Part shown: positions 1 through 5,747 of the stretch, one piece after another
Layout: each line of letters starts with the position of its first letter
Numbering within the stretch: position 1 is the first letter of the stretch
Assembly: GCA_900770325.1 (NCBI GenBank)
Contig: CAAGKE010000107.1
Span: 1-15,766 of the forward strand
DNA: 15,766 bases
Reading direction: 5' to 3'
DNA from: Lachnospiraceae bacterium
GTDB lineage: Bacteria; Bacillota; Clostridia; Lachnospirales; Lachnospiraceae
Notes under the pieces: generated by a model
Database searches by the model: none
Seen by the model: the letters and a program-made list of their open reading frames with translations, nothing else
Told to the model about the DNA's origin: nothing
Position numbers and translations under genes: made by a program

Positions 1-108
1 CCAGCATATTTTCAATAAAAATCCCATATCCTTTCGTGGGATCATTGACAAACGAATGGGTCATCGCTCCCACAATCCTTCCATTCTGCAAAATCGGACT
101 TCCCGACA
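1..108 (-). pseudogene. Displaced 3' end of spoIVB (tail copy 1)
   Basis: Read on the minus strand this encodes the end of SpoIVB, beginning SGSPILQNGRIVGAMTHSF and running without frameshift to FIENMLD, where the window stops. It aligns over its whole length with the end of the intact spoIVB gene (4296-4403) with only a handful of base differences. Homology stops abruptly at the codon of the catalytic serine in the GMSGSP motif: upstream of it the sequence is unrelated (109-122). It cannot make a protease, since all upstream domains are missing. I infer that this is the original host 3' end, displaced when an element integrated at the serine codons. A simple segmental duplication is the alternative. 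Confidence 0.9.
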
Positions 109-122
109 CGAGTGATCGTCAT
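109..122 (-). other. Candidate recombination arm next to spoIVB tail 1
   Basis: Minus-strand sequence ATGACGATCACTCG lies directly against the truncated spoIVB tail. A 12/14 match (ATGACAATCACGCG) sits at the same place against tail copy 2 (2240-2253). It is absent at the intact gene, where the tail is preceded by normal spoIVB codons. Shared sequence on one side of an exact breakpoint fits one half of an element attachment site; the crossover would fall at or just beside TGTCGGG. The att role is inference. Confidence 0.5.
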
Positions 123-217
123 GTTGCTGTTCACACGGCATTATTGAAACAGACATTTCGAAACAGGCGCACATCTCTAAGGAAACATTTCATGGACGCC
201 CTTAGCTGAGATGAAAT
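123..217 (+). repeat. Interspersed repeat, truncated copy (about 95 bp)
   Basis: This matches 15562-15656 closely, starting at GTT(G/A)CTGTTCAC and ending abruptly after GAGATGAAAT. It contains a conserved hairpin: CATCTCTAAGG pairs with CCTTA and GAGATG, leaving a three-base bulge that differs between copies (gct here, gcg in the other). The similarity stops at 217, so this copy lacks the second half seen at 15657-15766. It sits immediately beside the spoIVB tail junction, so it either belongs to the element end or inserted there. Confidence 0.8.
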
Positions 218-224
218 ATGCCCA

Positions 225-254
225 TTGTCAAGACAAAGCGAACCGTGCTATAAT
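225..254 (+). promoter_or_regulatory. Sigma-A-type promoter for the FHA/radical SAM pair
   Basis: TTGTCA (225-230) and TATAAT (249-254) are separated by 18 bp, close to the vegetative consensus. Transcription would start near 261 and leave a leader of about 70 bases before the ATG at 332. It lies just after the repeat, so cassette 1 appears to carry its own promoter. Confidence 0.65.
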
Positions 255-331
255 GCTTTCGTATATAGGGAGGGGTGCTTACACCTATTCAAAAGACATT
301 CTTAAATCTAAAAGAAGGAGCAAAGAGCCAT

Positions 332-808
332 ATGTGTGCAAATCGTTTTGGCAAAGCAGACATGGGACCTGTCTACGCTGGTCCTAATCAGTTTACGGAG
401 TTTGGGTATGTCTATGGAGGCCCGCCAACGACAATTGATGAAGAAGCCGACAAGATGTGGCATTTTGTTTTGCTCCTGGAGGATGGAACCTCAATACGGC
501 TTATGCAATCTGAAATCTCCGTTGGACGGTCCCCGGACAGTTATGTTGTTGTCAGCAACAGCACCGTCAGCAGAAGTCACGCCCTTTTGCAGTTTTTGCA
601 TGGCAAGTGGTTTCTGAAGGACTGCGGTTCTCTGAACGGAACTGCGCTGAATGGTCAGCGTTTATCTTCACAAGCGATGCATGAGCTCCACGACGGCGAC
701 CGGATTACCCTGGGTGGGGAGATCGTCTTGCTGTTCAGAAAAGATAAGGGGCAGAGCGTTGACGACGGCAATTATCCTCGCACACATGCTGTGGGAATCA
801 TATTATAG
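332..808 (+). CDS. FHA-domain protein with N-terminal VY(A/G)GP motifs
   Basis: This is a 158-residue cytosolic protein. The start at ATG 332 is chosen because AAGGAG lies 11 bases upstream; an in-frame GTG at 275 has its GGAGG only one base away. Residues ~44-137 form a forkhead-associated domain with GRSPDS (65-70), VSRSH (79-83) and SLNGT (100-104), the loops that bind phosphothreonine in this family. There is no signal peptide or membrane segment. The first ~34 residues are low in complexity and hold two related motifs, VYAGP (14-18) and VYGGP (27-31), joined to the domain by an acidic stretch. The stop is 18 bp before a radical SAM/SPASM gene, so the two are probably co-transcribed. Whether the N-terminus is a substrate of that enzyme is speculation. 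The FHA assignment is firm; the biological role is unknown. Confidence 0.85.
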   Translation: MCANRFGKADMGPVYAGPNQFTEFGYVYGGPPTTIDEEADKMWHFVLLLEDGTSIRLMQSEISVGRSPDSYVVVSNSTVSRSHALLQFLHGKWFLKDCGSLNGTALNGQRLSSQAMHELHDGDRITLGGEIVLLFRKDKGQSVDDGNYPRTHAVGIIL

Positions 809-826
809 TGATGGAAGTGAATTCAG

Positions 827-1873
827 ATGGACTTTCAGGGGAAGAAAAAAACAGTGGAACAGGGTCAGTATCAGTTTATGTTAAAAAACTGCGTATGGGA
901 AATTACGCTTGCCTGCTGTTTTTCCTGCGCCTACTGCGGCTCAAAGGCCGGTAGAGCCAGAGAAAAGGAGCTGTCAACGAAAGAATGCCTGAATGTGGCA
1001 CAGCAGCTGGCAGGTATGGGCTGCCGTCGGGTCACCATGATCGGCGGGGAGGTTTTTATGCGCCCCGACTGGCCTGTGATTGCGAAATCGCTGACGGATC
1101 AGGGTGTTAAGGTTGCCATCATCACAAATGGCTTCCTGTTCTCCGACCAACGGATATCTCAGCTAAAAACGGCAAATATTGAATCCGTGGCGGTTTCTCT
1201 GGATGGCCCGGAAGATATCCACGATTTATTCCGACAGAAAGGAAGCTTTCAAAGAGTCATGGTAGCCATAGACCGATTGGCAAAGAATCAGATTCCTGTC
1301 TCTGTCATCAGTACATTGCACAGCCGGAACGTCCCGTTTCTGGAGGATATGTACGAGTCACTTCGGGGAAAAGACATTTTTGCATGGCAGCTGCAGGCCT
1401 GCTCTCCCATGGGAAACGCTTCCGGCGGTGGGATTTCTACGGATATTGACTTCAAAAAGGTCATTTCCTTTGTGGAAAAGCATATGGGAAATTCCCGTTT
1501 CCCAATAGGAATCGCTGATAATATCGGATATTATACACAATCGGAGGGATATTTAAGAGGCAGAGCCGGCGCTTTTTTTCGAGGCTGCCGTGCGGGACTA
1601 AGCAGCATCGGCATCGACAGTGTGGGCAATGTGCGCGGGTGTGAATCGATGTATGACGACACGTTTATAGAGGGGAATTTACGGGAAAGAACCCTCAGCG
1701 AAATATGGAATGACCCGGAAGCTTTTGCATACAACCGCCAGTTTTCAATGGATCTCCTCAGCGGCAAGTGTGCCGAATGCTCCTGGGCAGGCAAATGCGC
1801 CGGAGGATGCAGATCCTATAATTACTTTACCCATAGAAAGCTATACGAGTCACCATACTGCGCCCGAAGGTGA
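827..1873 (+). CDS. Radical SAM/SPASM domain protein (putative peptide/protein maturase)
   Basis: This is a 348-residue enzyme of the radical SAM superfamily. The CX3CX2C cluster ligands are C30, C34 and C37 (in CCFSCAYC), and GGE at 73-75 is the usual SAM-contacting motif. The C-terminal SPASM domain looks complete, with seven cysteines: C254, C272 in GNVRGC, C315, C318, C324, C328 and C345. These give the CX2CX5CX3C pattern that binds auxiliary 4Fe-4S clusters. SPASM enzymes typically install thioether or carbon-carbon crosslinks in ribosomal peptides or activate sulfatases. There is no leader-binding RRE-like extension before the core. The start at 827 has only a weak GGAAG upstream; M18 at 878 is a possible alternative. 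The nearest partner is the FHA protein, 18 bp upstream. Family assignment is firm; the substrate is not known. Confidence 0.93.
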   Translation: MDFQGKKKTVEQGQYQFMLKNCVWEITLACCFSCAYCGSKAGRAREKELSTKECLNVAQQLAGMGCRRVTMIGGEVFMRPDWPVIAKSLTDQGVKVAIITNGFLFSDQRISQLKTANIESVAVSLDGPEDIHDLFRQKGSFQRVMVAIDRLAKNQIPVSVISTLHSRNVPFLEDMYESLRGKDIFAWQLQACSPMGNASGGGISTDIDFKKVISFVEKHMGNSRFPIGIADNIGYYTQSEGYLRGRAGAFFRGCRAGLSSIGIDSVGNVRGCESMYDDTFIEGNLRERTLSEIWNDPEAFAYNRQFSMDLLSGKCAECSWAGKCAGGCRSYNYFTHRKLYESPYCARR

Positions 1874-1979
1874 CATTGCCATCCCTTCGAAAAGAGACTG
1901 TAAAGAAACGCCCAACCATAACAATTATCATACAAAACATTTGACCGGCGGCTCAGAGAGCATAGATGCGGTCAGTTCA

Positions 1980-2117
1980 TTGTCGAACACCACGAAGGTT
2001 TCCATCAGACCATTTTGTGATATTTCTGAAGATGCCTGTAAAAAAGGAATTTGTCCTTGTCCTGTGGGCGACAAGTCCATAAAGCATTTTTTCACAAATG
2101 AACCCGGGAGGTTCATT
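1980..2117 (+). other. Possible cysteine-rich coding remnant
   Basis: This stretch downstream of the radical SAM gene has one open plus-strand frame that reads like protein: VSIRPFCDISEDACKKG, then CPCPVG, then LCRC, six cysteines in about 40 residues. No ATG with a ribosome site precedes it; the nearest in-frame starts are TTG codons at 1941 and 1980 without a Shine-Dalgarno. The frame runs on into the antisense of spoIVB tail 2 and only stops at 2246, so the natural 3' end is missing or the frame is fortuitous. It could be a truncated small cysteine-rich protein or noise. I see nothing else supported between 1874 and 2095. Confidence 0.2.
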
Positions 2118-2118
2118 T
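2096..2118 (-). repeat. Perfect inverted repeat after spoIVB tail 2 stop codon
   Basis: AAATGAACC (2096-2104) and GGTTCATTT (2110-2118) form a perfect 9-bp stem around a 5-base loop, starting at the stop codon of the second spoIVB tail on the minus strand. The position is that of a transcription terminator, but neither strand has a good U-run after the stem. It probably came along with the foreign tail. Confidence 0.55.
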
Positions 2119-2239
2119 TATGCCGCTGTGTCCAGCATATTCTCGATGAAGATGCCGTAGCCGGTGGTGGGGTCCTTGACCAGAACATGGGGCACCGCCC
2201 CTATGAGCTTTCCGTCCTGGAGGATGGGGCTACCCGACA
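2118..2239 (-). pseudogene. Diverged 3' end of a foreign spoIVB (tail copy 2)
   Basis: The minus strand encodes SGSPILQDGKLIGAVPHVL, then VKDPTTGYGIFIENMLDTAA and a TAA stop at 2118-2120. It is a complete, in-frame SpoIVB C-terminus starting exactly at the catalytic-serine codons, as tail 1 does. Its bases are much more GC-rich than the intact gene and tail 1, and it differs at several residues, so it came from another species rather than from local duplication. It is joined at its truncated end to the same arm as tail 1. The intact reading frame suggests it once served as the working 3' end of spoIVB (inference). Confidence 0.9.
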
Positions 2240-2253
2240 CGCGTGATTGTCAT
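2240..2253 (-). other. Candidate recombination arm next to spoIVB tail 2
   Basis: Minus-strand ATGACAATCACGCG abuts the truncated tail and differs from the arm at 109-122 at only two positions. Together with the tail it forms CACGCGTG, an 8-bp palindrome, and GACA...TGTC flanks of the sort seen at recombinase core sites. No such sequence precedes the same codons in the intact spoIVB. Confidence 0.5.
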
Positions 2254-2346
2254 TAGGAACAACATTTTTAAGATACAAAATAGCAATACACCGATATGGA
2301 ATGGCCTTTATGATTCTTTTACCGGTTCGTCAAATCGGATTTTTCA

Positions 2347-3216
2347 TCATCTATCATCAATAGAAAGGCATTTAATTGTCTCCAAAATACTGCGCATTTG
2401 ATATTTTATAAGAAATGCCATATCGCAGTATTCCGAATATTCATTTTTCAAGACATCTAAAAGCGGAAATATATACTTTTCTGTTTCCGCAATATACCTG
2501 GCTATTTGTTCTTCGCTGAAGCTCCCAGCCATAGTAGAAACATTGTTGCATCTGTCAATCACCTTTACCACACAGGCTTTTCCGTTTTCCTTAATTTTTT
2601 CGTAATACAGTTCTTTTGCCTGCTCTTTTGTCATCCCGTCAGGGATGGAAAAACTGACAAGTCCTACGAGATCCTGAACTTCCTGGTCGAAAGGCAGTTC
2701 CTGCACATCTACGCCGGTATCTTCTACCACATCGTGAAGAAGAATAGCTGCGAGAAGATTATCATCTCTTATCCCCAACGCATGTGCCTGGCACGCCATC
2801 ATAAGCGGATGATTGATATATTGGACCTGTTCTGTTGTATATTTCCCTTGTTTGCGGAACTGCCCTACGTGTTGTTTTCGCATATATTGCAGAGCCTTAT
2901 ATGTACCGGTCAGTTCTTCTGATAGGGCAAATGCTCTCATTCTCGTAAACATATTGTCCTCATGGAATAATCTGCCTCGAATATCATATGTCTTACTTAT
3001 TCCCTTCCCGCTATTTCCTGAGAACAGAGCCGCGTAAGGCAAATTCAACAATTCAGCGATCGACATCAAATTTTCAATATCCGGAAGATTATGTCCATTT
3101 TCCCATTTACTGACTGCCTGGGCGGTAACGCCAAGCTTCTCTGCCAATCCTTCCTGCGTAAAACCTGCATTCTTCCTCAAAAAAGCAATATTTCTGCCGA
3201 TTTCAGATATATTCAT
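2347..3216 (-). CDS. XRE regulator fused to RelA/SpoT-type HD hydrolase domain
   Basis: This 289-residue two-domain protein begins with a Cro/CI-type helix-turn-helix (residues ~5-62, including TAQAVSKWENG at 31-41). Residues ~90-280 resemble the HD domain of RelA/SpoT enzymes and small alarmone hydrolases: YINHP with H136, LLHDVVEDTG with H161-D162 and E165-D166, and KVIDRCNN with D221-R222 and N225. These are the metal and substrate positions used for pyrophosphate removal from (p)ppGpp, and all are present. I infer a DNA-binding regulator tied to nucleotide (perhaps alarmone) hydrolysis. Its exact substrate cannot be read from sequence. The start is supported by GGAGGGAG just upstream of ATG 3216. 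A palindrome lies in its leader, suggesting autoregulation. It sits in cassette 2 beside broken genes. Confidence 0.85.
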   Translation of the reverse strand: MNISEIGRNIAFLRKNAGFTQEGLAEKLGVTAQAVSKWENGHNLPDIENLMSIAELLNLPYAALFSGNSGKGISKTYDIRGRLFHEDNMFTRMRAFALSEELTGTYKALQYMRKQHVGQFRKQGKYTTEQVQYINHPLMMACQAHALGIRDDNLLAAILLHDVVEDTGVDVQELPFDQEVQDLVGLVSFSIPDGMTKEQAKELYYEKIKENGKACVVKVIDRCNNVSTMAGSFSEEQIARYIAETEKYIFPLLDVLKNEYSEYCDMAFLIKYQMRSILETIKCLSIDDR

Positions 3217-3233
3217 GTTAGTCTCCCTCCATA

Positions 3234-3257
3234 GACCAATGCAGATACAAATTGGTC
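3234..3257. promoter_or_regulatory. Palindromic operator candidate of the XRE-HD gene
   Basis: GACCAAT (3234-3240) and ATTGGTC (3251-3257) form a perfect 7-bp inverted repeat with a 10-bp spacer. It lies between the proposed -10 element and the ribosome site of the XRE-HD gene, the usual place for autorepression by Cro/CI-type proteins. Binding is inferred from position only. Confidence 0.5.
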
Positions 3258-3262
3258 ATCAT

Positions 3263-3291
3263 AAGATATCATTTTGTAAAAAACCATTCAA
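3263..3291 (-). promoter_or_regulatory. Promoter of the XRE-HD gene
   Basis: On the minus strand TTGAAT (3286-3291) and TATCTT (3263-3268) are separated by 17 bp. The start site would fall at the palindrome 3234-3257. TTTACA and TATGAT elements nearby have poor spacing. The promoter overlaps the stop codon of the upstream pseudogene. Confidence 0.4.
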
Positions 3292-3595
3292 TGGCGAACC
3301 CATCATACAAACGGTTCCATTCCTCTGCCTCTTCGGCTCCGCTAACCGGAAAATAATCAGTATAATAATCATCCTGAATTCCATGAAACTCCGATTTTTG
3401 GATCAGAACATACCCTCCACAGTTCCGGCACCTTGCCAAATAACGTTTTCCGCCATCCCAGCAGTAAAGAGGATGTCCCTAAGCGTAATCACCATAATTC
3501 TTAATAATGTCATAATTCTTAATAATGTCATAATTCATATGTTGCTTTGCTTCTTTCGCATCCCGAAACAGAAATGCAATGCATTCTTTTTTCAT
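3269..3595 (-). pseudogene. Small CxxC protein gene interrupted by an in-frame TAG
   Basis: A reading frame of 108 sense codons starts at ATG 3595, with AGGGG seven to eight bases upstream, and ends with TGA at 3269-3271. It contains a single TAG (3479-3481) at codon 39 and no frameshift. The part before the stop begins MKKECIAFLFRDAKEAKQHM; the part after has GHPLYCWDGGKRYLARCRNC, then GGYVLIQKSEFHG and FPVSGAEEAEEW, which look well conserved and protein-like. CRNC and the earlier cysteine suggest a small metal-binding fold. I do not recognise the family. Downstream codons would not be translated from the present ATG unless the stop is read through, so a recent nonsense mutation is the simplest reading. 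An 18-bp in-frame duplication lies just before the stop. Confidence 0.6.
3493..3536. repeat. 18-bp tandem repeat, two and a half copies
   Basis: CATAATTCTTAATAATGT occurs at 3493-3510 and 3511-3528, followed by a partial third copy (CATAATTC, 3529-3536). Being 18 bp, it duplicates YDIIKN in the minus-strand reading frame without shifting it. Replication slippage is the likely origin. Confidence 0.9.
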
Positions 3596-3920
3596 TTTAT
3601 TATCCCCTAGTATCTTGCAAGTAAAGTATAAAAAAGGAAACAGGAAATACCATATACCAGCAGTTGAGTATATTTGAACAATGGTTGAGTTTCTGAAATC
3701 AGGAAAAGCCGGAAGACTTTTTTCGTGGAAACAGTTTGACTTTTAAACCTAATATAAATACTATTCTGCCGGGCAGCAGAACGAGCAAAAAGCTCTGCTG
3801 CCCTTCTCAATACTCGAGCATATTTTTCTATCTTCGCCACAATAATTGTATCTTCATTTTATACGAATTCTTTCTTCCAAAAAGGCTTTGCGAAACGCAT
3901 CTAAATTTGCACATCTTTCT
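3596..3920. other. AT-rich stretch without a convincing gene
   Basis: A minus-strand GTG-initiated frame (3607-3840, 77 codons) and a 21-codon plus-strand frame (3681-3746) exist, but neither has a ribosome site or recognisable domain. The only clear structure is the hairpin at 3771-3803. The region is probably decayed accessory DNA between two broken genes. Confidence 0.6.
3771..3803. repeat. Strong 10-bp hairpin
   Basis: GGGCAGCAGA (3771-3780) and TCTGCTGCCC (3794-3803) are perfect inverted repeats around a 13-base loop that itself contains GAGC/GCTC. No U-run follows on either strand, so I do not call it a terminator. Confidence 0.7.
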
Positions 3921-4175
3921 TCACTCTTTTATCGCAAATGTAACATGTATAAATAAACTCGCATATCCACCATCTATCAGTAATTTCCTGAACACATTTG
4001 CAACCAGTTCCGGTAGATTATTAAGTACTCCACATCCAAATGCTCCTAAAACCAGATTATCTACCTCATTGACAACAGCGACCTCCAGAATATTACGAAT
4101 CCTGTCATAAAAAACCTGCTCCAATTTTTCCAGACTGACTGGTTTCTTTTTCTGCTTATCATAATCCTTTTCTGT
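3921..4175 (-). pseudogene. C-terminal remnant of a TIGR02452 (PARG/macrodomain-like) protein
   Basis: The minus strand encodes about 84 residues with RIRNILEVAVVNEVDNLVL, then GAFGCGVLNNLPELVANVF and a closing FIHVTFAIKE. This is the characteristic C-terminal part (LVLGAFGCGVF-N-P--VA) of the TIGR02452 family, microbial proteins related to poly(ADP-ribose) glycohydrolase and macrodomains, which are about 270-290 residues long. A TAA at 4176-4178 closes the frame upstream, and the N-terminal two thirds, including the ADP-ribose-binding loops expected there, are missing. The only start is TTG 4124 without a good ribosome site. It is therefore a truncated, presumably inactive leftover. ADP-ribose genes often occur in mobile or defence islands, which fits the accessory character of this cassette. 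Confidence 0.75.
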
Positions 4176-4246
4176 TTACAACATTGCTTGGCAAAGTGAA
4201 TCCACTACTATCGAGCATATTTTTTATTTAATATATCACAACTACA

Positions 4247-4274
4247 GAAAAAAGCCAGAGGCCCCGCCTCCGGC
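4247..4274 (-). terminator. Intrinsic terminator of spoIVB
   Basis: On the minus strand GCC-GAGGC and GCCTC-GGC pair around a 3-base loop with one mismatch, followed by TTTTTT. It begins a few bases after the spoIVB stop codon. Confidence 0.85.
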
Positions 4275-4281
4275 ATCACAT

Positions 4282-5631
4282 TTATCCCACTGCATCCAGC
4301 ATATTTTCAATAAAAATCCCATATCCTTTCGTGGGATCATTTACAAACACATGGGTCACCGCTCCCACTATTCTCCCATTCTGCAAAATCGGACTTCCCG
4401 ACATCCCCTGAACAATCCCTCCGGTTTTTTCCAGCAGTTCCAGATCTGTTACCCGGATGACCATCCCCTTATTTACTTCTCTTTTATTCAAATCAATACT
4501 TTCAATTGTGATTGCGTATTCTTTTATGCTGCCATCTACACTGCACAGAATGGTGGCGGGACCTTTTTCGATCTCCTGCTTATAACCGATCTCGTATTCC
4601 TGCCCGCTCTCCATTTTAAGTTCATTTTCTGCGGTTCCGTAAATACCTGTGATCCTGTTTTCCTCTATCGTCCCCAGAAGTGCGCTGTCCCGATAATGAA
4701 TGACCCCTGCCAGTTCTCCGGGTTTCCCTTTTACTCCTTTGGTCACAAAGGCCACATCCGCCTCATAGAGCTTTCCTTCCTTCAAAGTCAGCAGAGTATT
4801 GGTGTCCACATCACTGATACCGTGTCCCAGTGCCCCAAAGCTTCCATTTTCATCCGTATAGGTCAGCGTACCCACTCCCTGCGCATCATTGCGCACCCAG
4901 ATCCCCGCTTTATATTCCGCGCCCGCTGCCTGTACCGGAGTAACTTCCAGATTCAGCTCTTCCCCGTCCCGCAGCACCTCCAGACAGATTTTCTTTCCGC
5001 CGGAAGCATTGATACATTCCACCAGTTCTTCTTTGGTCTCCAGTATCCGGCCGTCTGCACTGATAATATAATCCCCCGATTCCACAATATGTTCTGCAGG
5101 CTCATAGGTCTGTCCGTCAATTCCTTCCACCTCTCCTGTGCCGATCACCAGGATACCTCTGGTTTCCAGGTAAATGCCCACCGGAAATCCTCCTGCATAT
5201 ACCTTCTGACGGCTGGTTCGTTCCACCTCCACCGTTTTGAGCGGAATGATTCCAAGGAGTGTACATTTTACCGCCTCCGTACTGTTTCCTTCTCCGTATC
5301 CGTCTTTTTGATTATAATTTCCTAAACAGGAAAAAAAGGTAGTAACGGAATTCCAGAGAGAGGTGCCGGCAGAACCTGCACTGTCTCCGCTCAAATGCAG
5401 TGCTTCACTGGGAATATCAGAAACACTCCGGCTGCCGGCTTCTAGTGTTTCCTCCTCAATCAGGGAATGGTACGGTTCCTGAAAAATAACCGGAATCTCT
5501 TCTCCCTCTTCCACCAGGATAGAATCCGGCACCTGATCCTTTAAATACAGATAACCACAGACCATCAGCCCGGAGAAGCTGATCAGAAACAGCCCCATCA
5601 CCAGAATTCGGTATTTTTGCAGCCGTGTCAT
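4282..5631 (-). CDS. spoIVB: SpoIVB peptidase (S55), sporulation checkpoint protease
   Basis: This 449-residue serine protease is secreted from the forespore during sporulation. In B. subtilis it cleaves SpoIVFA, which activates pro-sigma-K processing. Residues ~8-30 are a membrane anchor/signal segment. A PDZ domain lies at ~145-235. The S55 catalytic domain follows, with H270 in GALGHGISD, D396 in VIRVTD and S411 in GMSGSP; the 15-residue D-to-S spacing matches the B. subtilis triad. Length and domains are typical. Start ATG 5631 has AAGGA nine bases upstream. It follows recN, as in Bacillus and Clostridia, but spo0A does not follow within the window. Its last ~39 codons are repeated at 1-108 and 2118-2239, so the present 3' end may itself have been supplied by an integrated element (inference). 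Confidence 0.97.
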   Translation of the reverse strand: MTRLQKYRILVMGLFLISFSGLMVCGYLYLKDQVPDSILVEEGEEIPVIFQEPYHSLIEEETLEAGSRSVSDIPSEALHLSGDSAGSAGTSLWNSVTTFFSCLGNYNQKDGYGEGNSTEAVKCTLLGIIPLKTVEVERTSRQKVYAGGFPVGIYLETRGILVIGTGEVEGIDGQTYEPAEHIVESGDYIISADGRILETKEELVECINASGGKKICLEVLRDGEELNLEVTPVQAAGAEYKAGIWVRNDAQGVGTLTYTDENGSFGALGHGISDVDTNTLLTLKEGKLYEADVAFVTKGVKGKPGELAGVIHYRDSALLGTIEENRITGIYGTAENELKMESGQEYEIGYKQEIEKGPATILCSVDGSIKEYAITIESIDLNKREVNKGMVIRVTDLELLEKTGGIVQGMSGSPILQNGRIVGAVTHVFVNDPTKGYGIFIENMLDAVG

Positions 5632-5700
5632 ACCATCACATCCTTTCCATTTCTCTTAAGTATTCTCATTTTTCTTCCGGTTAAGCCGGAAAGAATAAAC

Positions 5701-5747
5701 AAAAAAACCACAGAGCCGCAGGAATTATCCCGCCGGTTCTATGGTTT
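5701..5747 (-). terminator. Intrinsic terminator of recN
   Basis: On the minus strand AACCATAGAACCGGCGGG pairs with CCTGCGGCTCTGTGGTT around a short loop with a few mismatches, followed by a run of T. It lies shortly after the recN stop and just upstream of spoIVB. Confidence 0.8.

Noticed and set aside
2096..2118. Terminator after spoIVB tail 2
   Set aside because: The stem is perfect but no U-run follows on either strand, so it is listed as an inverted repeat.
1710..2246. 178-codon frame overlapping the end of the radical SAM gene
   Set aside because: The first part is out of frame within the SPASM region and the last part is antisense of the spoIVB tail; only the middle stretch was kept as a weak candidate.
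3493..3536. Possible CRISPR-like repeat
   Set aside because: The copies are directly adjacent with no spacers, so it is a slippage-type tandem repeat.
3681..3746. 21-codon plus-strand frame starting MVEFLKSGKAGRLF
   Set aside because: Reads like protein but has no ribosome site and an immediate upstream stop; too short to support.
3607..3840. 77-codon minus-strand frame
   Set aside because: GTG start without a ribosome site, no recognisable domain, and it spans a strong hairpin; treated as decayed DNA.
4351..5325. Long plus-strand open frame of 324 codons
   Set aside because: It is the antisense shadow of spoIVB, with low-complexity composition and no ribosome site or domain.
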